Assembly (NCBI GenBank): GCA_029747585.1
Contig: JAPEVF010000008.1
Coordinates: forward strand, 1-64,000
Source of the DNA: Pleurotus djamor
Lineage: Eukaryota; Basidiomycota; Agaricomycetes; Agaricales; Pleurotaceae
Direction: 5' to 3'
Length of the DNA stretch: 64,000 nt
Shown here in pieces: positions 36,440 to 48,297 of this stretch (position 1 is its first letter; every line of letters starts with the position of its first letter). The translations under genes were made by a program, and so were the position numbers. The notes under the pieces are model-generated. The model saw nothing but the letters and a program-made list of their open reading frames with translations, did no database searches and was not told the DNA's origin.

Positions 36440-36581
36440 TAGAGGTCGTGTAGGAACTTTGAAGGGAGACTAGACGGTGGAAGCTACGTGTGTACGGAAA
36501 TCATGTGAGTATTACGTAATGGGATATGTGCCATTACGCTGTGAGTTGCGGTTTCTGTGTGTTGACGACTTTGCGCTGGAA

Positions 36582-37874
36582 ATGTCGGGGCTCATCTCCC
36601 CCAAGCCCTTATCATACCTGCAGCAACACAACCAAAATGCTCCTTACAACGCCTACTCCCGTGGCCTTTCTAACTACTCCGAGACGCCTCCTCTCTCCGC
36701 GCCGCTCGCCCACCCAGTCCCACACCAACCAGTAGCTCAGTTCATGACCAACAATCTCAGGCCGAACAGCTCTGTGCACGAGGACAGCAAGATATACGCC
36801 CTGGTCATCGACTTGCTCGACCCCAACGCCAGGGAGGGTGCGTTGCTCGAGCTGAGTAAGAAGCGGGAACAGTATGACGACCTCGCCCTCGTCCTTTGGC
36901 ACTCGTTCGGTCAGCTTGTAGCTATTTTTTGCGTTTTTCTCAACTTTAACCTGTTATCTCAATCTAGGAATTATGCCCGCCTTGCTTCAGGAGATTGTTT
37001 CCGTGTATCCCATGCTGTCTCCGCCAAATCTGACTGCACATGTGTCCAATCGTGTCTGCAATGCCCTCGCTCTCCTGCAATGCGTCGCCTCTCATTCGGA
37101 AACACGTCAACTCTTCCTCAACGGTAAGAATGTGCTCTGATTCGAAACCTGAATGCCACTCATACCACATGCCCAACCGCCAGCTCACATACCACTCTTT
37201 CTATACCCGTTCCTCAATACCACCTCAAAAACCCGTCCTTTCGAATACCTTCGCCTCACTTCTCTCGGTGTTATCGGAGCCTTGGTCAAGGTTCGTTATT
37301 ATTATCTTCATGTGCATCCTACTCGTATCTAAATCGGTACCCAAGCAAAATGAAAACAACACCGTCATCCACTTCCTCCTTTCAACAGAGATCATCCCCC
37401 TCTGCCTCCGTATCATGGAAACTGGCTCTGAACTCTCAAAAACCGTCGCCATATTTATCGTTCAGAAGATTCTCCTAGACGAGACCGGTCTAAATTATAT
37501 CTGCCATACATATGAACGCTTCTACGCCGTCGGCACCGTACTCAGTAATATGGTTAATCAGCTCGTCGAAACTCAAGCAGTTCGCTTGCTAAAACATGTC
37601 GTTCGATGCTACCTTCGCTTGAGCGACAATATGAGGTATTTCTTTCGCCGTCGTTTCTCTCTTGCCCTGGTGGCACTCATGACCACTCTTTTAGAGCTCG
37701 TGAGGCTTTGCGTGCATGTCTTCCAGAGCCCTTGCGCGACCAGACGTTCGGTACCCTCCTCAAGGTCTGTCCTTTCTTTCACCTCCTCTTGCATGCCTTG
37801 CTCATTTCTCGTAGGGCGACATGGTCACAAAACGATGCCTCACTACTCTCCTCAACAATCTTAATGAGCCCTAA
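36582..37874 (+). CDS. CAF40: CCR4-NOT complex subunit CNOT9 (Rcd1/Caf40)
   Basis: Armadillo-repeat subunit of the CCR4-NOT deadenylase complex, which binds peptides of RNA-binding proteins and helps direct mRNA decay. After a Gln/Pro/Asn-rich leader the conserved core begins at [27 protein letters not shown]. It runs through [82 protein letters not shown] and [15 protein letters not shown], and ends near Leu-Asn-Asn-Leu-Asn-Glu-Pro. Five or six introns interrupt it and length is near 330 residues, close to family size. The start chosen opens Met-Ser-Gly-Leu-Ile-Ser-Pro; no earlier in-frame methionine is preferable. Confidence 0.95.
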
Positions 37875-38191
37875 TTATCCTTCTCGAATGTTCATTGCAT
37901 TAGTAACCCGGACCTGCTATCATGATGTGTTAAACTTTGCATACTTATTTCACTGGCGTAGGCGTAGAAACTCAGTCTGTATACTGGCTATAGTAGTAGT
38001 TGCTATTGAATACCAAGTTGTACCTTATTTCTTGCTTTGTGTTCTCCCTTCCCGGCGCATAATGCTCACTTCGTCATCCCCTCCGTTCAGGGGCTGATAA
38101 ATCACCCGTTCTCCGGAGTCCAGATTCGAAAAGTCAAGGTCAAAGTCAAACCACTTTGGCCGAAATTCTTGGTCGCTCACTCCCAGCTTCC
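37875..38191. other. intergenic spacer
   Basis: This 317-bp interval lies between two genes in the same orientation and must hold the CNOT9 3' end and the SUR2 promoter. A run of GTCAAAGTCAAA-like repeats is present at about 38133-38151. No gene is seen. Confidence 0.5.
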
Positions 38192-39304
38192 ATGGACATG
38201 TTTTACGAACTTCCACGCAACGCAACGTCTACGCCTCTGACATGGCCACCCAACGAATTCTCCTTTACCCCAAACGACATACCATTCTACTTCTCACACC
38301 GACTACCACTCTTCGATAATGTCTCTGACGAAGCACTCACCTTGGCCGCTCCCATTCTCGCATATTGGGCTATATCGCTTTTCTTCCACTACCTCGATAT
38401 GTCGGGGTGGAAATGGTTGGAAAAGTACCGTATACACGAGAGTGCGGAGGTGCAAGCGAAGAACACCGCAACACGATCTCAAGTCGTCCAAGCCGTTATA
38501 CTGCAACAGCTAATTCAAACCGGATTGGGCATAATATGGCTGTCAGAACCACGCGCAGCACCCAACCACGTACTCGAACTCGACAGCCTTGCACGAAAAC
38601 TGTATTCGTTTGCAAACTTTGCGTTAGGAGATGAGGTTGGCCAAGTTGTGTACAAGTCGTATGGGAAGGCCATTGTGTATCTCACATATTGGTGGGCGAT
38701 ACCTATCTTCCAATTCCTGTGTGCTATGTACGTGCCCGCTCCCTTCTCTTCTATGATGCGTGCACTAATTCGTGTGACCACTTTCTTTTTCAGCGTCTTC
38801 ATAGATACATGGCAATATTTCCTCCACCGCGCCATGCATGTCAACACCTTCCTCTTCAGGCATTTTCATTCGTGGCACCATCGTCTCTATGTTCCGTACG
38901 CTTTCGGTGCTTTGTACAACCACCCCGTGGAAGGGTTCCTCCTCGACAGTCTCGGTGCGGCCCTTGCGGAAGCCGCAACTGGCATGTCCACCCGTCAAGC
39001 CCTCGTGCTGTTCACCCTCTCGACGTTCAAGACCGTAGACGACCATTGCGGTTATAGACTACCCTTCGATCCTCTCCAAATGCTCACCAGCAATAATGCC
39101 GACTACCACGATATTCACCACCAGGTCAGTCATCGTTCCGTTTCCAATTTTATTGTATTTTGACATCTCAATTCTTTTCAGCTCATCGGAATCAAGTCCA
39201 ATTTCTCACAGCCGTTCTTCATCCACTGGGATACGCTCCTTGGTACGAGAATGACGCGTGAAGAAATGATGCGTCTGAAGAGCAAGCAAAGAAAAACCCA
39301 GTAA
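38192..39304 (+). CDS. SUR2: sphinganine C4-monooxygenase (sphingolipid C4-hydroxylase)
   Basis: Di-iron membrane hydroxylase that converts dihydrosphingosine to phytosphingosine in the ER. The histidine clusters of the fatty acid hydroxylase superfamily are all visible: HRAMH, HSWHH, and HDIHH near the C-terminus, with DDHCGYRLPFDP between. Hydrophobic segments at ALTLAAPILAYWAISLFF, VQAVILQQLIQTGLGIIW and AIVYLTYWWAIPIFQFLCA fit the membrane anchors. About 340 residues. Two introns: one after LCA(M/I) removing the GTACGT segment, one after HHQ. The start is the ATG preceding Asp-Met-Phe-Tyr-Glu-Leu-Pro; a more upstream in-frame ATG at 38156 would add 12 residues. It converges on MAK16. Confidence 0.94.
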
Positions 39305-39529
39305 TTTTAATCACCCATACCCTTTACATAGATTAGCCCGCCCCGCCCTCACTGCCTCACCGCGTATAATTACTACCACTCCCCAACTTCGCTTTCATCT
39401 TTATCACCTTTTGAGTTACCCATAGCTTTCATGTTTTCTTGTCGTAGGCGTCACACCACACTCTACTCAATGTAGCAATACCCAGTAATAATAGGAAAAA
39501 AATACAGAATACAAAGCGGTGGATTAGTG

Positions 39530-40861
39530 TCACCAATTTGCCAAAGCTGATCTGGAAAGGGGAACACTCTCCAACTCCTGCTCGTACTCCACTTCCACTC
39601 TGGGACCTTCTGTGAACGGAGTAAGACAATTGTAACGGGAGAAAGGAGAATAAGAGACGTACTTTTCTTCGATGCTCTTTTTGGTGGGGGTTTCTTCGCG
39701 TTGGCTGAAGCTTTCCGCTTGCCCAGCGAAGATTTTGGTTTTGAGTTTTCCTGAGCTTCGTCCTCTTCGTCGCTATCTTCCTCTGACCCATCATCGTCCT
39801 CCGAGTCACCCTGCTCCTAGAGTAAAAGACGCGTCAAGACTACAGTGTCCACACATAACTCTTGAGGGGTACTCACCACCGCGTCTTCAAGGTCACTCAA
39901 CCCATCATCATCTTCATCCTCACTAATATCGCTCACGAACTCTCTATCACCCCACTCACCCTCCTCTTCCTCCATCTCCGCTTCCAATTCCTCCTCATCC
40001 TCCTCATCAGTCTCATCATCCTCCAGCTCCAACCCTTCCTTACTCTTCTCCCCTCCATTTTTCTCCATATCCAGAACGGCTTGCCAAACGGATTCATTGA
40101 CGTTAAGCGGCGCGTCGCCGTAGGCTTTGGATTTCAAGCGTTCGATGAGCTCTTTTTCGATTGAACGTTCGAGGTGGGCGGCTGAGAGAGCTTTGCGTTC
40201 GCGCGTGGCTTCACGTCTGTCAAGTTTCTTCTTGACACCAATGAGTTTAGGTCTGCAATAATACGGTCGGGGTTACGACAAAGAAAGGAAGAGTGGAGAT
40301 GAGGACGAACTGTTGCCGTAGTTTCAGGCGTCGCATTTTTATGAGGTACTGTGTGATCTTCGTCACTCGCTGCTTGCATTTGTGGATCGTAAAATTAGGC
40401 CAATGTATCAATTCGTTGTCAATCTGGTCGTAGGATGAGCATAAGCAGGGATCGCCTTTTCGGGTAGCATACGCACCTGTTCAAGTGCTTTTGCGTAGTT
40501 ATTTGACAATTTTATTTTCTCCCACATATGAGCAGGCGAGTGGGCACGCTCGATCGTTTTCACGTAGAGGTATAGGATCCCTAACGTGCATCGGGCTCAG
40601 AAAGTGGGCACATCAAGCAAGATACATGACTCACCTTCCTTCTCCCTTACAGTCGCGTATCTCGAGTTCGCAAGAGGACATGATTGTCGATTGCATAGTC
40701 CAGTAACGTTGTACTCATTCCGGCAAAAGTTTTGTGTTGTGGTCCTAGGTCAATATTTAGACCCCGTGTGTCTAGGAGCCATAGAAGATAGGTACGCACT
40801 TGACTTTGTAAGAGCAGAACTGGTGGTTTATAACCGACCATATAACGTCGTCGGATTGCAT
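39530..40861 (-). CDS. MAK16: ribosome biogenesis protein MAK16
   Basis: Nucleolar factor of the early 60S pre-ribosome, partner of Rpf1, required for 27S pre-rRNA stability. The N-terminus Met-Gln-Ser-Asp-Asp-Val-Ile-Trp, then FCSYK and a cysteine-rich core [21 protein letters not shown], is diagnostic. Then come [31 protein letters not shown] and [13 protein letters not shown] long acidic run (many Asp/Glu) and a basic nuclear-localisation stretch ([15 protein letters not shown]) close the protein, which ends Ser-Ala-Leu-Ala-Asn-Trp. About 320 residues in eight or so exons. The start at 40861 was chosen because it opens the conserved MQSD motif. It is divergent from the Fmp32-like gene (209 bp between starts). 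Confidence 0.95.
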
Positions 40862-41069
40862 TGAAGTTTTATTTAGTTGTAGCTAATAATTCAAGGACAT
40901 CGAAACAAGCGCTCGATGAAATTATTGTTGACGGTTGTTGTCCAACAGCCCCCGAGATTGGTCTCCGCAGGAAGCCCGAGCAGTCGTGCCCTTACACTGC
41001 AATACTCTACGGCGAGTTCGCGTCTACTTAATCTTGTCTAATTCACCAAATTTTCCTTGAACTCGCATC

Positions 41070-41894
41070 ATGTCATCCCTCGCGCCAGTCTCTGTGCTTC
41101 CCAGAATACAACTACAGCGAGCAATTCCACCATGGACGGCTTGTCGACGCTCGTTTCACCTCACTGCAATACGAAGCGACTTTCATTTTGACACACATCA
41201 TTTCGTTCAACGGTTGGAGAGGGAAGGGCTGAATCGTGCGCAAGCTGAGGGAATCATGTCTGCTATGGCTGAGGTTATCGATGAGAGCGTGCGGAATATG
41301 ACCAGCAATATGGTCACGAAGGCGGACCAGGAGAAGGTCTGTCCTTGCCCATCCGGCATCATCTACACACACCTGAATGCCTGTTGTACTGTCAACAGCA
41401 TCATTACACGCAACAAGTCGATTTCGCCCAAATAAAGTCGGAACTACAGCTCATGGCTAAGAATGACATCGCCATGATCAAGGCGGAGAATGATCGCCTC
41501 GTGACGGAGATTGAGAAGCTCAAGCAACGGCTACGGGAGCAGATAAGCCACACGCAAGGTGGAGTCCGTCTGGACCTGAACCTGGAAAAAGGTCGGATGA
41601 GGGAAGAAAGTAGTGGACAAGAACTTAAGATAAAGGAAGTGGACACAAGAATCGAACAAGAGATCGCCAACCTGAGGACAACAATTCAGGCTTCCAAGGT
41701 CAGTGCCAGGTTCCCTGCAGGACAAATTTTCTAACCGTTTCGTGCCATACGATATAGGCCACGACGCTCCAGTACCTTGTCGGATTTGGTGCGTTGCTAC
41801 TCCACTTTTACATGCCAAGTGGCTCGTGTCTGATTTCCTCCCAGTGACTGGCTGCTCGGCTCTCCTCATGGCTTACCTTCGCTTCCGTGTATAG
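41070..41894 (+). CDS. mitochondrial coiled-coil protein of the Fmp32/CCDC90/MCUR1 family (DUF1640)
   Basis: Inner-membrane coiled-coil protein. Yeast Fmp32 is linked to cytochrome oxidase assembly and animal MCUR1 to the calcium uniporter. The N-terminus (PRIQLQRAIPPWTACRRSFHL) looks like a mitochondrial presequence. The conserved block follows: FDTHHFVQRLEREGLNRAQAE, then a long coiled coil (SELQLMAKNDIAMIKAENDR to LKQRLREQ, and DLNLEKGRMREE to EIANLRTTIQASK). A C-terminal membrane segment is created by splicing TLQYLVGF to Val-Thr-Gly-Cys-Ser-Ala-Leu-Leu-Met-Ala-Tyr. About 230 residues, three exons visible. Which of the two known roles applies here cannot be decided. Confidence 0.9.
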
Positions 41895-42273
41895 AGAAAT
41901 CAGCAGACCTTTAGGTTCGATCCTGGTCGTTCTGGTGAGATTTGAGGGTTTGAGGAAATATTAGGTGACATTTACTCTATTAATGTGCCCAGTTACTGCC
42001 CGATTCCACTTTGCTCAAAAACGAGGAACTAGACACGCATGTCCGAGACTATTGCTACTCGAGTAACAAGAGACCTAGAAATCCGTAGAACCTTTTGTAA
42101 TTATAGCTAATTTATTATCCGAGGTTATTTAATTTTTAATATTTCAAGCCTGACGTCATGAGCAACCGCCATGATCGCTGAAATTTCCGCCGTGAAATTT
42201 CATCGAATATTCTCTTTCTCACCGACCACCATCTTGACATCGTTGTCGACGTGTCCGACGACGACGGGCCACC
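41895..42273. other. intergenic spacer
   Basis: This 379-bp interval separates two + strand genes. It holds the 3' end of the Fmp32-like gene and an AT-rich stretch (about 42095-42150) that probably belongs to the promoter of the MscS gene. No coding sequence is seen. Confidence 0.5.
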
Positions 42274-44846
42274 ATGGCCAACTCACTTCCAGCTCTGAAT
42301 ATCCCTCACACGAAGGAGCACGACTTTGCTCCCCACTCGGCACCAGCCTCCCCAAAGAACAACAAAAACGCACCGTCTGTTGCCAGTTCAGACACCGACA
42401 CCACAGCAACCAACTCGGACGACGAATTCAACTGGGATGAAGATGAAGATGCGAAACCGGAGCCCGCAGAACGAACTAAAGCCAAACGATTTCGCGCACT
42501 ATGGATGGCTTTCTTGCTATTAGCCCGACCATTTCGCGTTATCATCGTTGGAATACTGGGTGCTGCTGTCTTCATTGCGCCATTTATCGTCGTTCACCTC
42601 CGATTTCCTAACAATGTCACCTACCCCCACGTTCGTGCTTGGTCTTTCTGGCTATCCATCGTTTGGGCAGCTTGCTGCGTCACTTATCTAGTCGTGGATG
42701 GACTTCCTCGTCTTATCATCGCGGTGACTCCATGGTTCGGGATTGGTTCTGAACGTCTTAAAACACAGCTAGAGGTGAGCCATATACCTTGCCTACCGAA
42801 TGACTGCACATCACTGACCAAGTCTTTCAGCTAACGTCCGCCGTATCGGGGTGGCTCAAACTTGCCCTTGACATCGGCTGGGCTTGGATTGCCCTGTCCG
42901 TCATTCGGGCCTTGCTCAAACCTCCTGGGTCTTACTGGGTCATTATCAATCGTGTCATGCAGGTTTGTCTGATTTCATCTACGTCTCCGAGTTACCCTCA
43001 ATTGGTTTCTCTAGGGTCTTTTTGCTGCGGGTGTGATCCTACTCGTGGAAAAGGTCTTCCTTCACTTCGTGGCGATCAACTTCCACGAACGCGCTCTCGC
43101 AGACCGACTGACAGAAAACCGGGCTGCACTCAAGGCTCTCGATCGGTTGTCCAATGCTCAACCTGTCTCTGCGAAGAGAGTTTATGGCCGAAAAGGACAT
43201 AAGCATTCTTCTTTGGGGAACTCGGTCGATCTATTCAATACGCAGCCGAAAAGTGGTCCATCTAGCGTGGAAGGGTCACCTATTTTGGAGAAAGACTTAA
43301 AGGATATCGGCGGGAGAAATGCCCGCAAGCAGCAGCGGAAAAAGGCTATGGCTAGTGTCATCGTTGACCAACTCGGTGGAGCCATTGGTCAGGTTGCACT
43401 CAAAAACTCGCGTTTCAACAAGGAGGGTGAAGTTGGAGGACTTCACTCAGCTCGAAGGCTTGCAAGGAAACTGTTCGGTGCCCTTAGCCGAGCCGATCCT
43501 CCTCGATCCTATCTTGTGGTGGAAGATTTCTATCCTTACTTCAGGAACGAAGAAGAAGCGGTACTGTTTCCCCGTTCTNCCCTTGTTATAGGCCCCCGCT
43601 GAACCTCAGATGTCTAGCGTGTAGCGTTCGCTTTCTTTGACAAGGATGGAAATGGTGACCTTACCAAGCGCGAAATGCGAGAAGCAGTGCAGAGGATCTA
43701 CCGCGAACGGAAGGCTTTGGTGTGTAGTTTGAAGGTATGAATTCAGTGTCATCTACGTCTCTTGTTCATTTATCACTGCTACAGGATGTTGGGTCTATCG
43801 TAGGAAAACTCGACGCTGTGCTTCTCTGCATTGCCCTGGTGGTCATCATCTTTGTCTGCCTACTCATCTTCAACCGTCGAAACACCCTTGCATCGCTGGT
43901 ACCACTGGCCACCATCATTCTCGGATTCTCGTTCATCTTCGGTCACTCTGCGCAAACCCTCTTCGAGTCGGTGAGGCACGTCACTACAAAGCTTCTACAA
44001 CCACTCACACTGGGGTTTAGTTGATCTTCATCTTTTCCACGCATGTTTTCGATGTTGGTGACCTCGTTATGATTGATGACCAAGTGAGTTCGCCTTGTCT
44101 ACATCACCCACAGCCAGTGTTGATCGACCCTCATAAAGCCTCTCTTCGTCCGCGAATTCGGCTTGTTCTCGACAACCTTCCGACGAGTCGACGGACAAGA
44201 AATCATCGCCCCTAACGCTCTCTTGGCTTCCTCAAAACTCATCCACAACCTCCGTCGCAGCAACTCCATGTGGGAGACGACGACACTGATGGTATCCTAT
44301 GATACACCCCTTACCCTCATCGAACAGTTGAAGTCGAAAATCAACGCGTATGTTCAAGCCAATAACCGTGATTGGTCGGGATGCGCATTGAACATTGACA
44401 AGATGGAATTCCAAAACGCCATCCACCTCATTGTGGCTATGGAACGTGAGTAACTTGGTTCTAACCTCCCAATGCGTCCACTCACTCATTTTTCTTCCTC
44501 CCTAGATCGTCCAAACTGGCAAGACTGGGGAGGTCGCTGGGCTCGCCGAACCCAGTTCATGCGCAATCTCAAGACCGTGCTTGAAGAACTCGACATTCGT
44601 TACTCCATGCCTGTCCAACCCGTTGTCCTCCCACCACCGCCCCCAGGCTACGGAGGCACCGCTCCTCAGGTCCGGCCTACTCGCGGCAACTTCTACAACG
44701 CCAGTAATGTATCTGTTGCTAGTAGCTTCAACGTCCCGGAAGACCTAGGTAACGCTGGATCTTTTGGTCCTACATCGGGTGGTGGCGAGCATTTGCGAAT
44801 TCCAGGGCCTGTCCTCAGACCAGGTCCTGGGACGTTCAGTGCTTAA
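42274..44846 (+). CDS. EF-hand mechanosensitive ion channel of the MscS family (Msy1/Msy2-like)
   Basis: Membrane-tension-gated channel; in fission yeast Msy1 and Msy2 sit in the ER and perinuclear membrane and control calcium during hypo-osmotic shock. Order of parts: an acidic cytosolic N-terminus; transmembrane helices around VIIVGILGAAVFIAPFIVVH and FWLSIVWAACCVTYLVV; further helices near WLKLALDIGWAWIALSV and GLFAAGVILLVEKVF; then one canonical EF-hand loop DKDGNGDLTKRE (about 43640-43675); then the MscS core (LLCIALVVIIFVCLLIF, VPLATIILGFSFIFGHSAQTLFES, FDVGDLVMIDDQ, VDGQEIIAPNALL). A Pro/Gly-rich tail ends Pro-Gly-Thr-Phe-Ser-Ala. About 750 residues in eight or nine exons. The ambiguous base at 43579 falls in an intron and does no harm to the frame. 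Confidence 0.94.
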
Positions 44847-45033
44847 TCTTGCTTCCAAAATCACGATCTATATATGTTATCCTTTGCATAGCTACGGACA
44901 TTTGCATCTTAGACGAGGTAGACTGGCTTCTACTTCATACTAGCTATATATTTTCCTGCATAAATGTCTTTACACACTCAATGTCCAATGCGCATCCGTC
45001 AAGAAAACCTCACTACTAACACCCCGTTACCAC

Positions 45034-46497
45034 TCAAATCCACCCAATGGCTAGACGCTGCCCAGGGATATCCTCGACGTGCACAACTAACCCCTCGGAG
45101 TGTAGTTTATTGAGGATCTCATGGTCGACTTCATGAGTTTGGTCTACACTGAGCGTAAATTCGGCGGAAACATTCCACAGGCCTTCGAGGGTATCCGGAC
45201 ACCAGCGAGAGCGTACCATGTCCGCCAACACACCATCCGACGACCACAAGCAACCATCCATGAATTGGACACATTCAAGCAAGGGACACCACCCACGCAT
45301 CTGCATTGAGCCTTCCTCAGTGTGGGGTGTCAAAGTCATCTTCTTCAGCAACTTGTCTGTCACGTTGCGAATAATACGACCTGAGATGCTGAGCCTAAGC
45401 AAACTGGGTGATCGTTCCAAGCACGCGATGAGCTCGTCATCTGAGATGTGGATATTCTCCAGGATCAAGGTGGAGAGAGCTATCTTCGAGCGCGCGATGA
45501 AGGATAGATAATTTTTCTGCGGCCATGACGGTGTAGAGGTGCTCCCTCGGGCAATGGTGAGGGTGAGCTTTTCGAGCTTGGGGAATGTGAAAGAGTCGAA
45601 GAGCTCTGGCACCGCTGTCAAATCGGTGAAGATTTGAGCATCAAATGACGTTAGGAAAGGAAGGTAAAGGGTGGTGGTGTCGATGGTGGTGGTGCCAGGC
45701 GTCTTACTCTGAGACGTCGGCCATCCCGCTTTGAGAACAGTTACCACCATGCATGATGAGATTTGGGTGCATTTTTCGAGTACCGTCAACAGATATGGGA
45801 GGAGTAATGGGATATGAAGCCACAGTCTTGTCAACTGCTGCCATGGCGCGTCGAAGGTAGGTGGTGTCAGTGGATGCGACCAAGCCAAGCGGGTCAGGCG
45901 AGGGCTGGAGCATAACAACTGAGATATCGCGTTGATCTCTCCGGTCTTTAGGTTGGAACGCACTTTGATATCTGCATCAACGAGGAGAGGAGCCTGGGCG
46001 GAGCGGATGGCGTCCCACACCCCAGTCGATAGTACACCGCTCAGCAAGAACTCAATCCTCTTCCACCTAGAGGAGTGTTCAAGGAACGCAGACAGCGCTA
46101 CCCCCTGGTGACCTTCCTGAATTTCAAAACTATGCTGGAAAACTAGAGACAAAACGAGTGGGCGTGTGCCCGAACGAGCAAGCCATTGTTTCGTCGTCTC
46201 CAAGTCTGGCTTCAGCCGATCGGGCAAAGATATCACCTTAAGGTGGTCCCAAAGTTCTGGTGTAGACAGGGCGACGTCTCGCCACCAGCGGCAAACTTGA
46301 GCTGTTAGCAAGGGAGCCTCGTCAATTCGAGGTATTGAAAAGACGCCTGGCCTAGTGATGTTTGGGAGGCACATCGCAAAAATATTGGAAAGTATCTCTG
46401 GTGGAAACCTTGAAAGAATTCCATTATATCGGCTGGGTGGGGGGTCGGCGAAGGTGAGGTATGCAGCAAGCTCAAGGTCGTTTTCCATGGATGTCAA
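45034..46497 (-). CDS. F-box domain protein
   Basis: Probable substrate-recognition subunit of an SCF ubiquitin ligase. A single uninterrupted frame of 487 codons, unusual among the intron-rich neighbours. An F-box lies at residues about 28-75: SRFPPEILSNIFAMCLPNI, then LLTAQVCRWWRDVALSTPELWDHL. The rest is leucine-rich without sharply periodic repeats (for example LTRLAWSHPL, LTRLWLHIPLLLPYLLTVL and LTLTIARGS), as in the many F-box/LRR proteins expanded in agaricomycetes. The target is unknown. An in-frame methionine at the fourth codon (Met-Thr-Ser-Met-Glu-Asn) is an alternative start. It lies tail-to-tail with the MscS gene, 187 bp apart. Confidence 0.85.
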   Translation of the reverse strand: MTSMENDLELAAYLTFADPPPSRYNGILSRFPPEILSNIFAMCLPNITRPGVFSIPRIDEAPLLTAQVCRWWRDVALSTPELWDHLKVISLPDRLKPDLETTKQWLARSGTRPLVLSLVFQHSFEIQEGHQGVALSAFLEHSSRWKRIEFLLSGVLSTGVWDAIRSAQAPLLVDADIKVRSNLKTGEINAISQLLCSSPRLTRLAWSHPLTPPTFDAPWQQLTRLWLHIPLLLPYLLTVLEKCTQISSCMVVTVLKAGWPTSQSKTPGTTTIDTTTLYLPFLTSFDAQIFTDLTAVPELFDSFTFPKLEKLTLTIARGSTSTPSWPQKNYLSFIARSKIALSTLILENIHISDDELIACLERSPSLLRLSISGRIIRNVTDKLLKKMTLTPHTEEGSMQMRGWCPLLECVQFMDGCLWSSDGVLADMVRSRWCPDTLEGLWNVSAEFTLSVDQTHEVDHEILNKLHSEGLVVHVEDIPGQRLAIGWI

Positions 46498-46710
46498 AGT
46501 TCGAGTGAAAGTTCACACCACTATGACTGATAGCCAGGTCTACCACGAGACATTCGGCAAAGAATGAATTGAAAGAGTATCAAAGGAAGGTAAGCAGTAA
46601 TCCGCACAGATTAGCAGGGTATCCGAAACTATATAATAACCAACGAGATATAGTAGTTGATCATGAAATGCGAGCCTAGTCAAAAGTCTCTGAAGCAGCG
46701 CGAGCTTGCC

Positions 46711-47941
46711 TTACATTATTATACAACTATCTGAGCCTTTCGCTCTGGTGCCTAATGATACACGGGCAGCTTCGTAAAACACTTCGGTCACGCCCCGGTT
46801 GTGCTTTGAGCTACATTCTGGAGGAGACTGTTTAGATGGGCTCGAGCTGGGCTTTTGGGTAAGCGTACCGAGATATCTTGAAGCGCGTATTCGTCTGGCT
46901 ACGGCGAGGCCCTCTTCGTATTCGACTGGATGCGTTCCATAACGTGACAACTTATCCTTGACGGCCTGATCTTCGCGTAGATCGCATTTAAGCGCTATTG
47001 AAGTGATGAACGAAAGCGAGACAAAGTCCAAGAAGATGAACATACCGACAAGGACCAGCTAGGGACGACGTTAAGTGAGATGAGCACGGGTGTAGAAAGG
47101 AAAGCAACGACCGTACCTTCACCCCTGGGCAATATTCAATGATTTCATCGAGCCACTGTGGCGATATGAGAATGTGATGGGAGCCGAAGCTTTGTCCAGA
47201 CTGACCTTGGTCTCGACATTCTCCAGCGATACCGGATTATCGACCTGACCGCGAGTTATTCATCGCTTCGGAGATATGATGAAGCCGAGGGCATACCGAA
47301 AAGCACACCATTACAATGTGTGTTTCTGCGTAGCTTAGTGAGCGTAAGCGATCAAATTCTTCCTGTCCTGGTGAACTCCATGCACTGTCAGCCATATTTA
47401 ATCCAATACAAGCGTCCGTAAAGGAACCAAGGAAGGTGAATTACCTGCCGTATCCCATAAACTGAGTTCCACGACTTGATCGTCAATTTGGATGTCGTGG
47501 ACGTAGTTCTCGAAGACTGTGGGTTCACTTCACGAGCCAGAAAGGGTTCCATTTGAAGAGACAAGAAGTAATCACGAGAAATATAACAGTGTTAGACCGA
47601 TATCATCACAGTATGTGCCGTACTGACTATACCGAGGTGAAGAAGCCTCTTGTGAACACATTCAGAAGTGAGGTCTTTCCTATTGAGATCCACTTCAGCC
47701 AGGAAGCTCTGTATTCAGGCCTGTAACAAGTACGCACCGCAAGCACCATCCCCACAAACAACAACCTTTCTCTGTATCTGAGTGACATTAACCGTTGTTC
47801 GAAGCCAACAGATTGAGTGGCGAGGATCCCAAGTAAAGGCATGGTAAAGTTGAACATTCACATCAACATCAGCGAGGAAGGCCAAATACGCACCGGTCGC
47901 CTCCCAAATGAATGTCCTTTAGATGTTCCACAGATCCCCAT
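46711..47941 (-). CDS. RHO3: Rho-family GTPase Rho3
   Basis: Small GTPase that in fungi links polarity to exocytosis and actin cables. All G motifs are present: GDGACGKTS (P-loop, split by an intron), the Rho3-type effector region [40 protein letters not shown], and [10 protein letters not shown]. The C-terminus is the CAAX box CIIM, predicting prenylation. About 205 residues in seven exons. The start took work. The obvious downstream ATG (Met-Pro-Leu-Leu-Gly) is out of frame with the P-loop exon. A more upstream ATG at 47941 gives Met-Gly-Ile-Cys-Gly-Thr-Ser-Lys and joins through GTGCGT...CAG directly to [14 protein letters not shown], which matches the family N-terminus. The YEPTVFENY junction likewise depends on a TA/T split codon. 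Confidence 0.93.
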
Positions 47942-48297
47942 AATTGATAGCGAGCGTGGAAGAGGGGGGCAACAAAGGCGCAGGATAAGAAATGTGGGCA
48001 AGTGGGTAGCGCGAAGCGCGGTAAGGAAGCACCGAGAGCCTGAAGGCACGTGATACGGAGATACTCTAGGAGAGCAGAATTAAAATTAACAAAGGAATGC
48101 CAACTGGATGAAGAACAAGGAACTTCAAATAATATTGACAACTGTTTGCTTTTTATTAGTGCCGTAGTGGTACATGGGGGGAAAGCGGCATCCAAAAGAG
48201 AGGAGAGAGCGGGTAAGGTATGGATTAGACAGCAAGAGAAAGCGTGGACACGATAACACCAAGATTGAAAAGTCCTTCATCTACACCCAAGTCCGAA
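47942..48297. other. intergenic spacer
   Basis: This 356-bp interval lies between two genes in the same (-) orientation. It carries the Rho3 promoter and the 3' untranslated region of the Zn2Cys6 gene. I see no coding sequence and no clear TATA-like box. Confidence 0.45.

Noticed and set aside
43579..43579. Ambiguous base breaking the MscS channel gene
   Set aside because: It lies inside an intron (between the Glu-Glu-Glu-Ala exon and the EF-hand exon) and does not affect the protein.
47627..47857. Rho3 start at the ATG near 47842
   Set aside because: It leads into the wrong frame for the P-loop; the intron needed to rescue it would be only about 32 nt.
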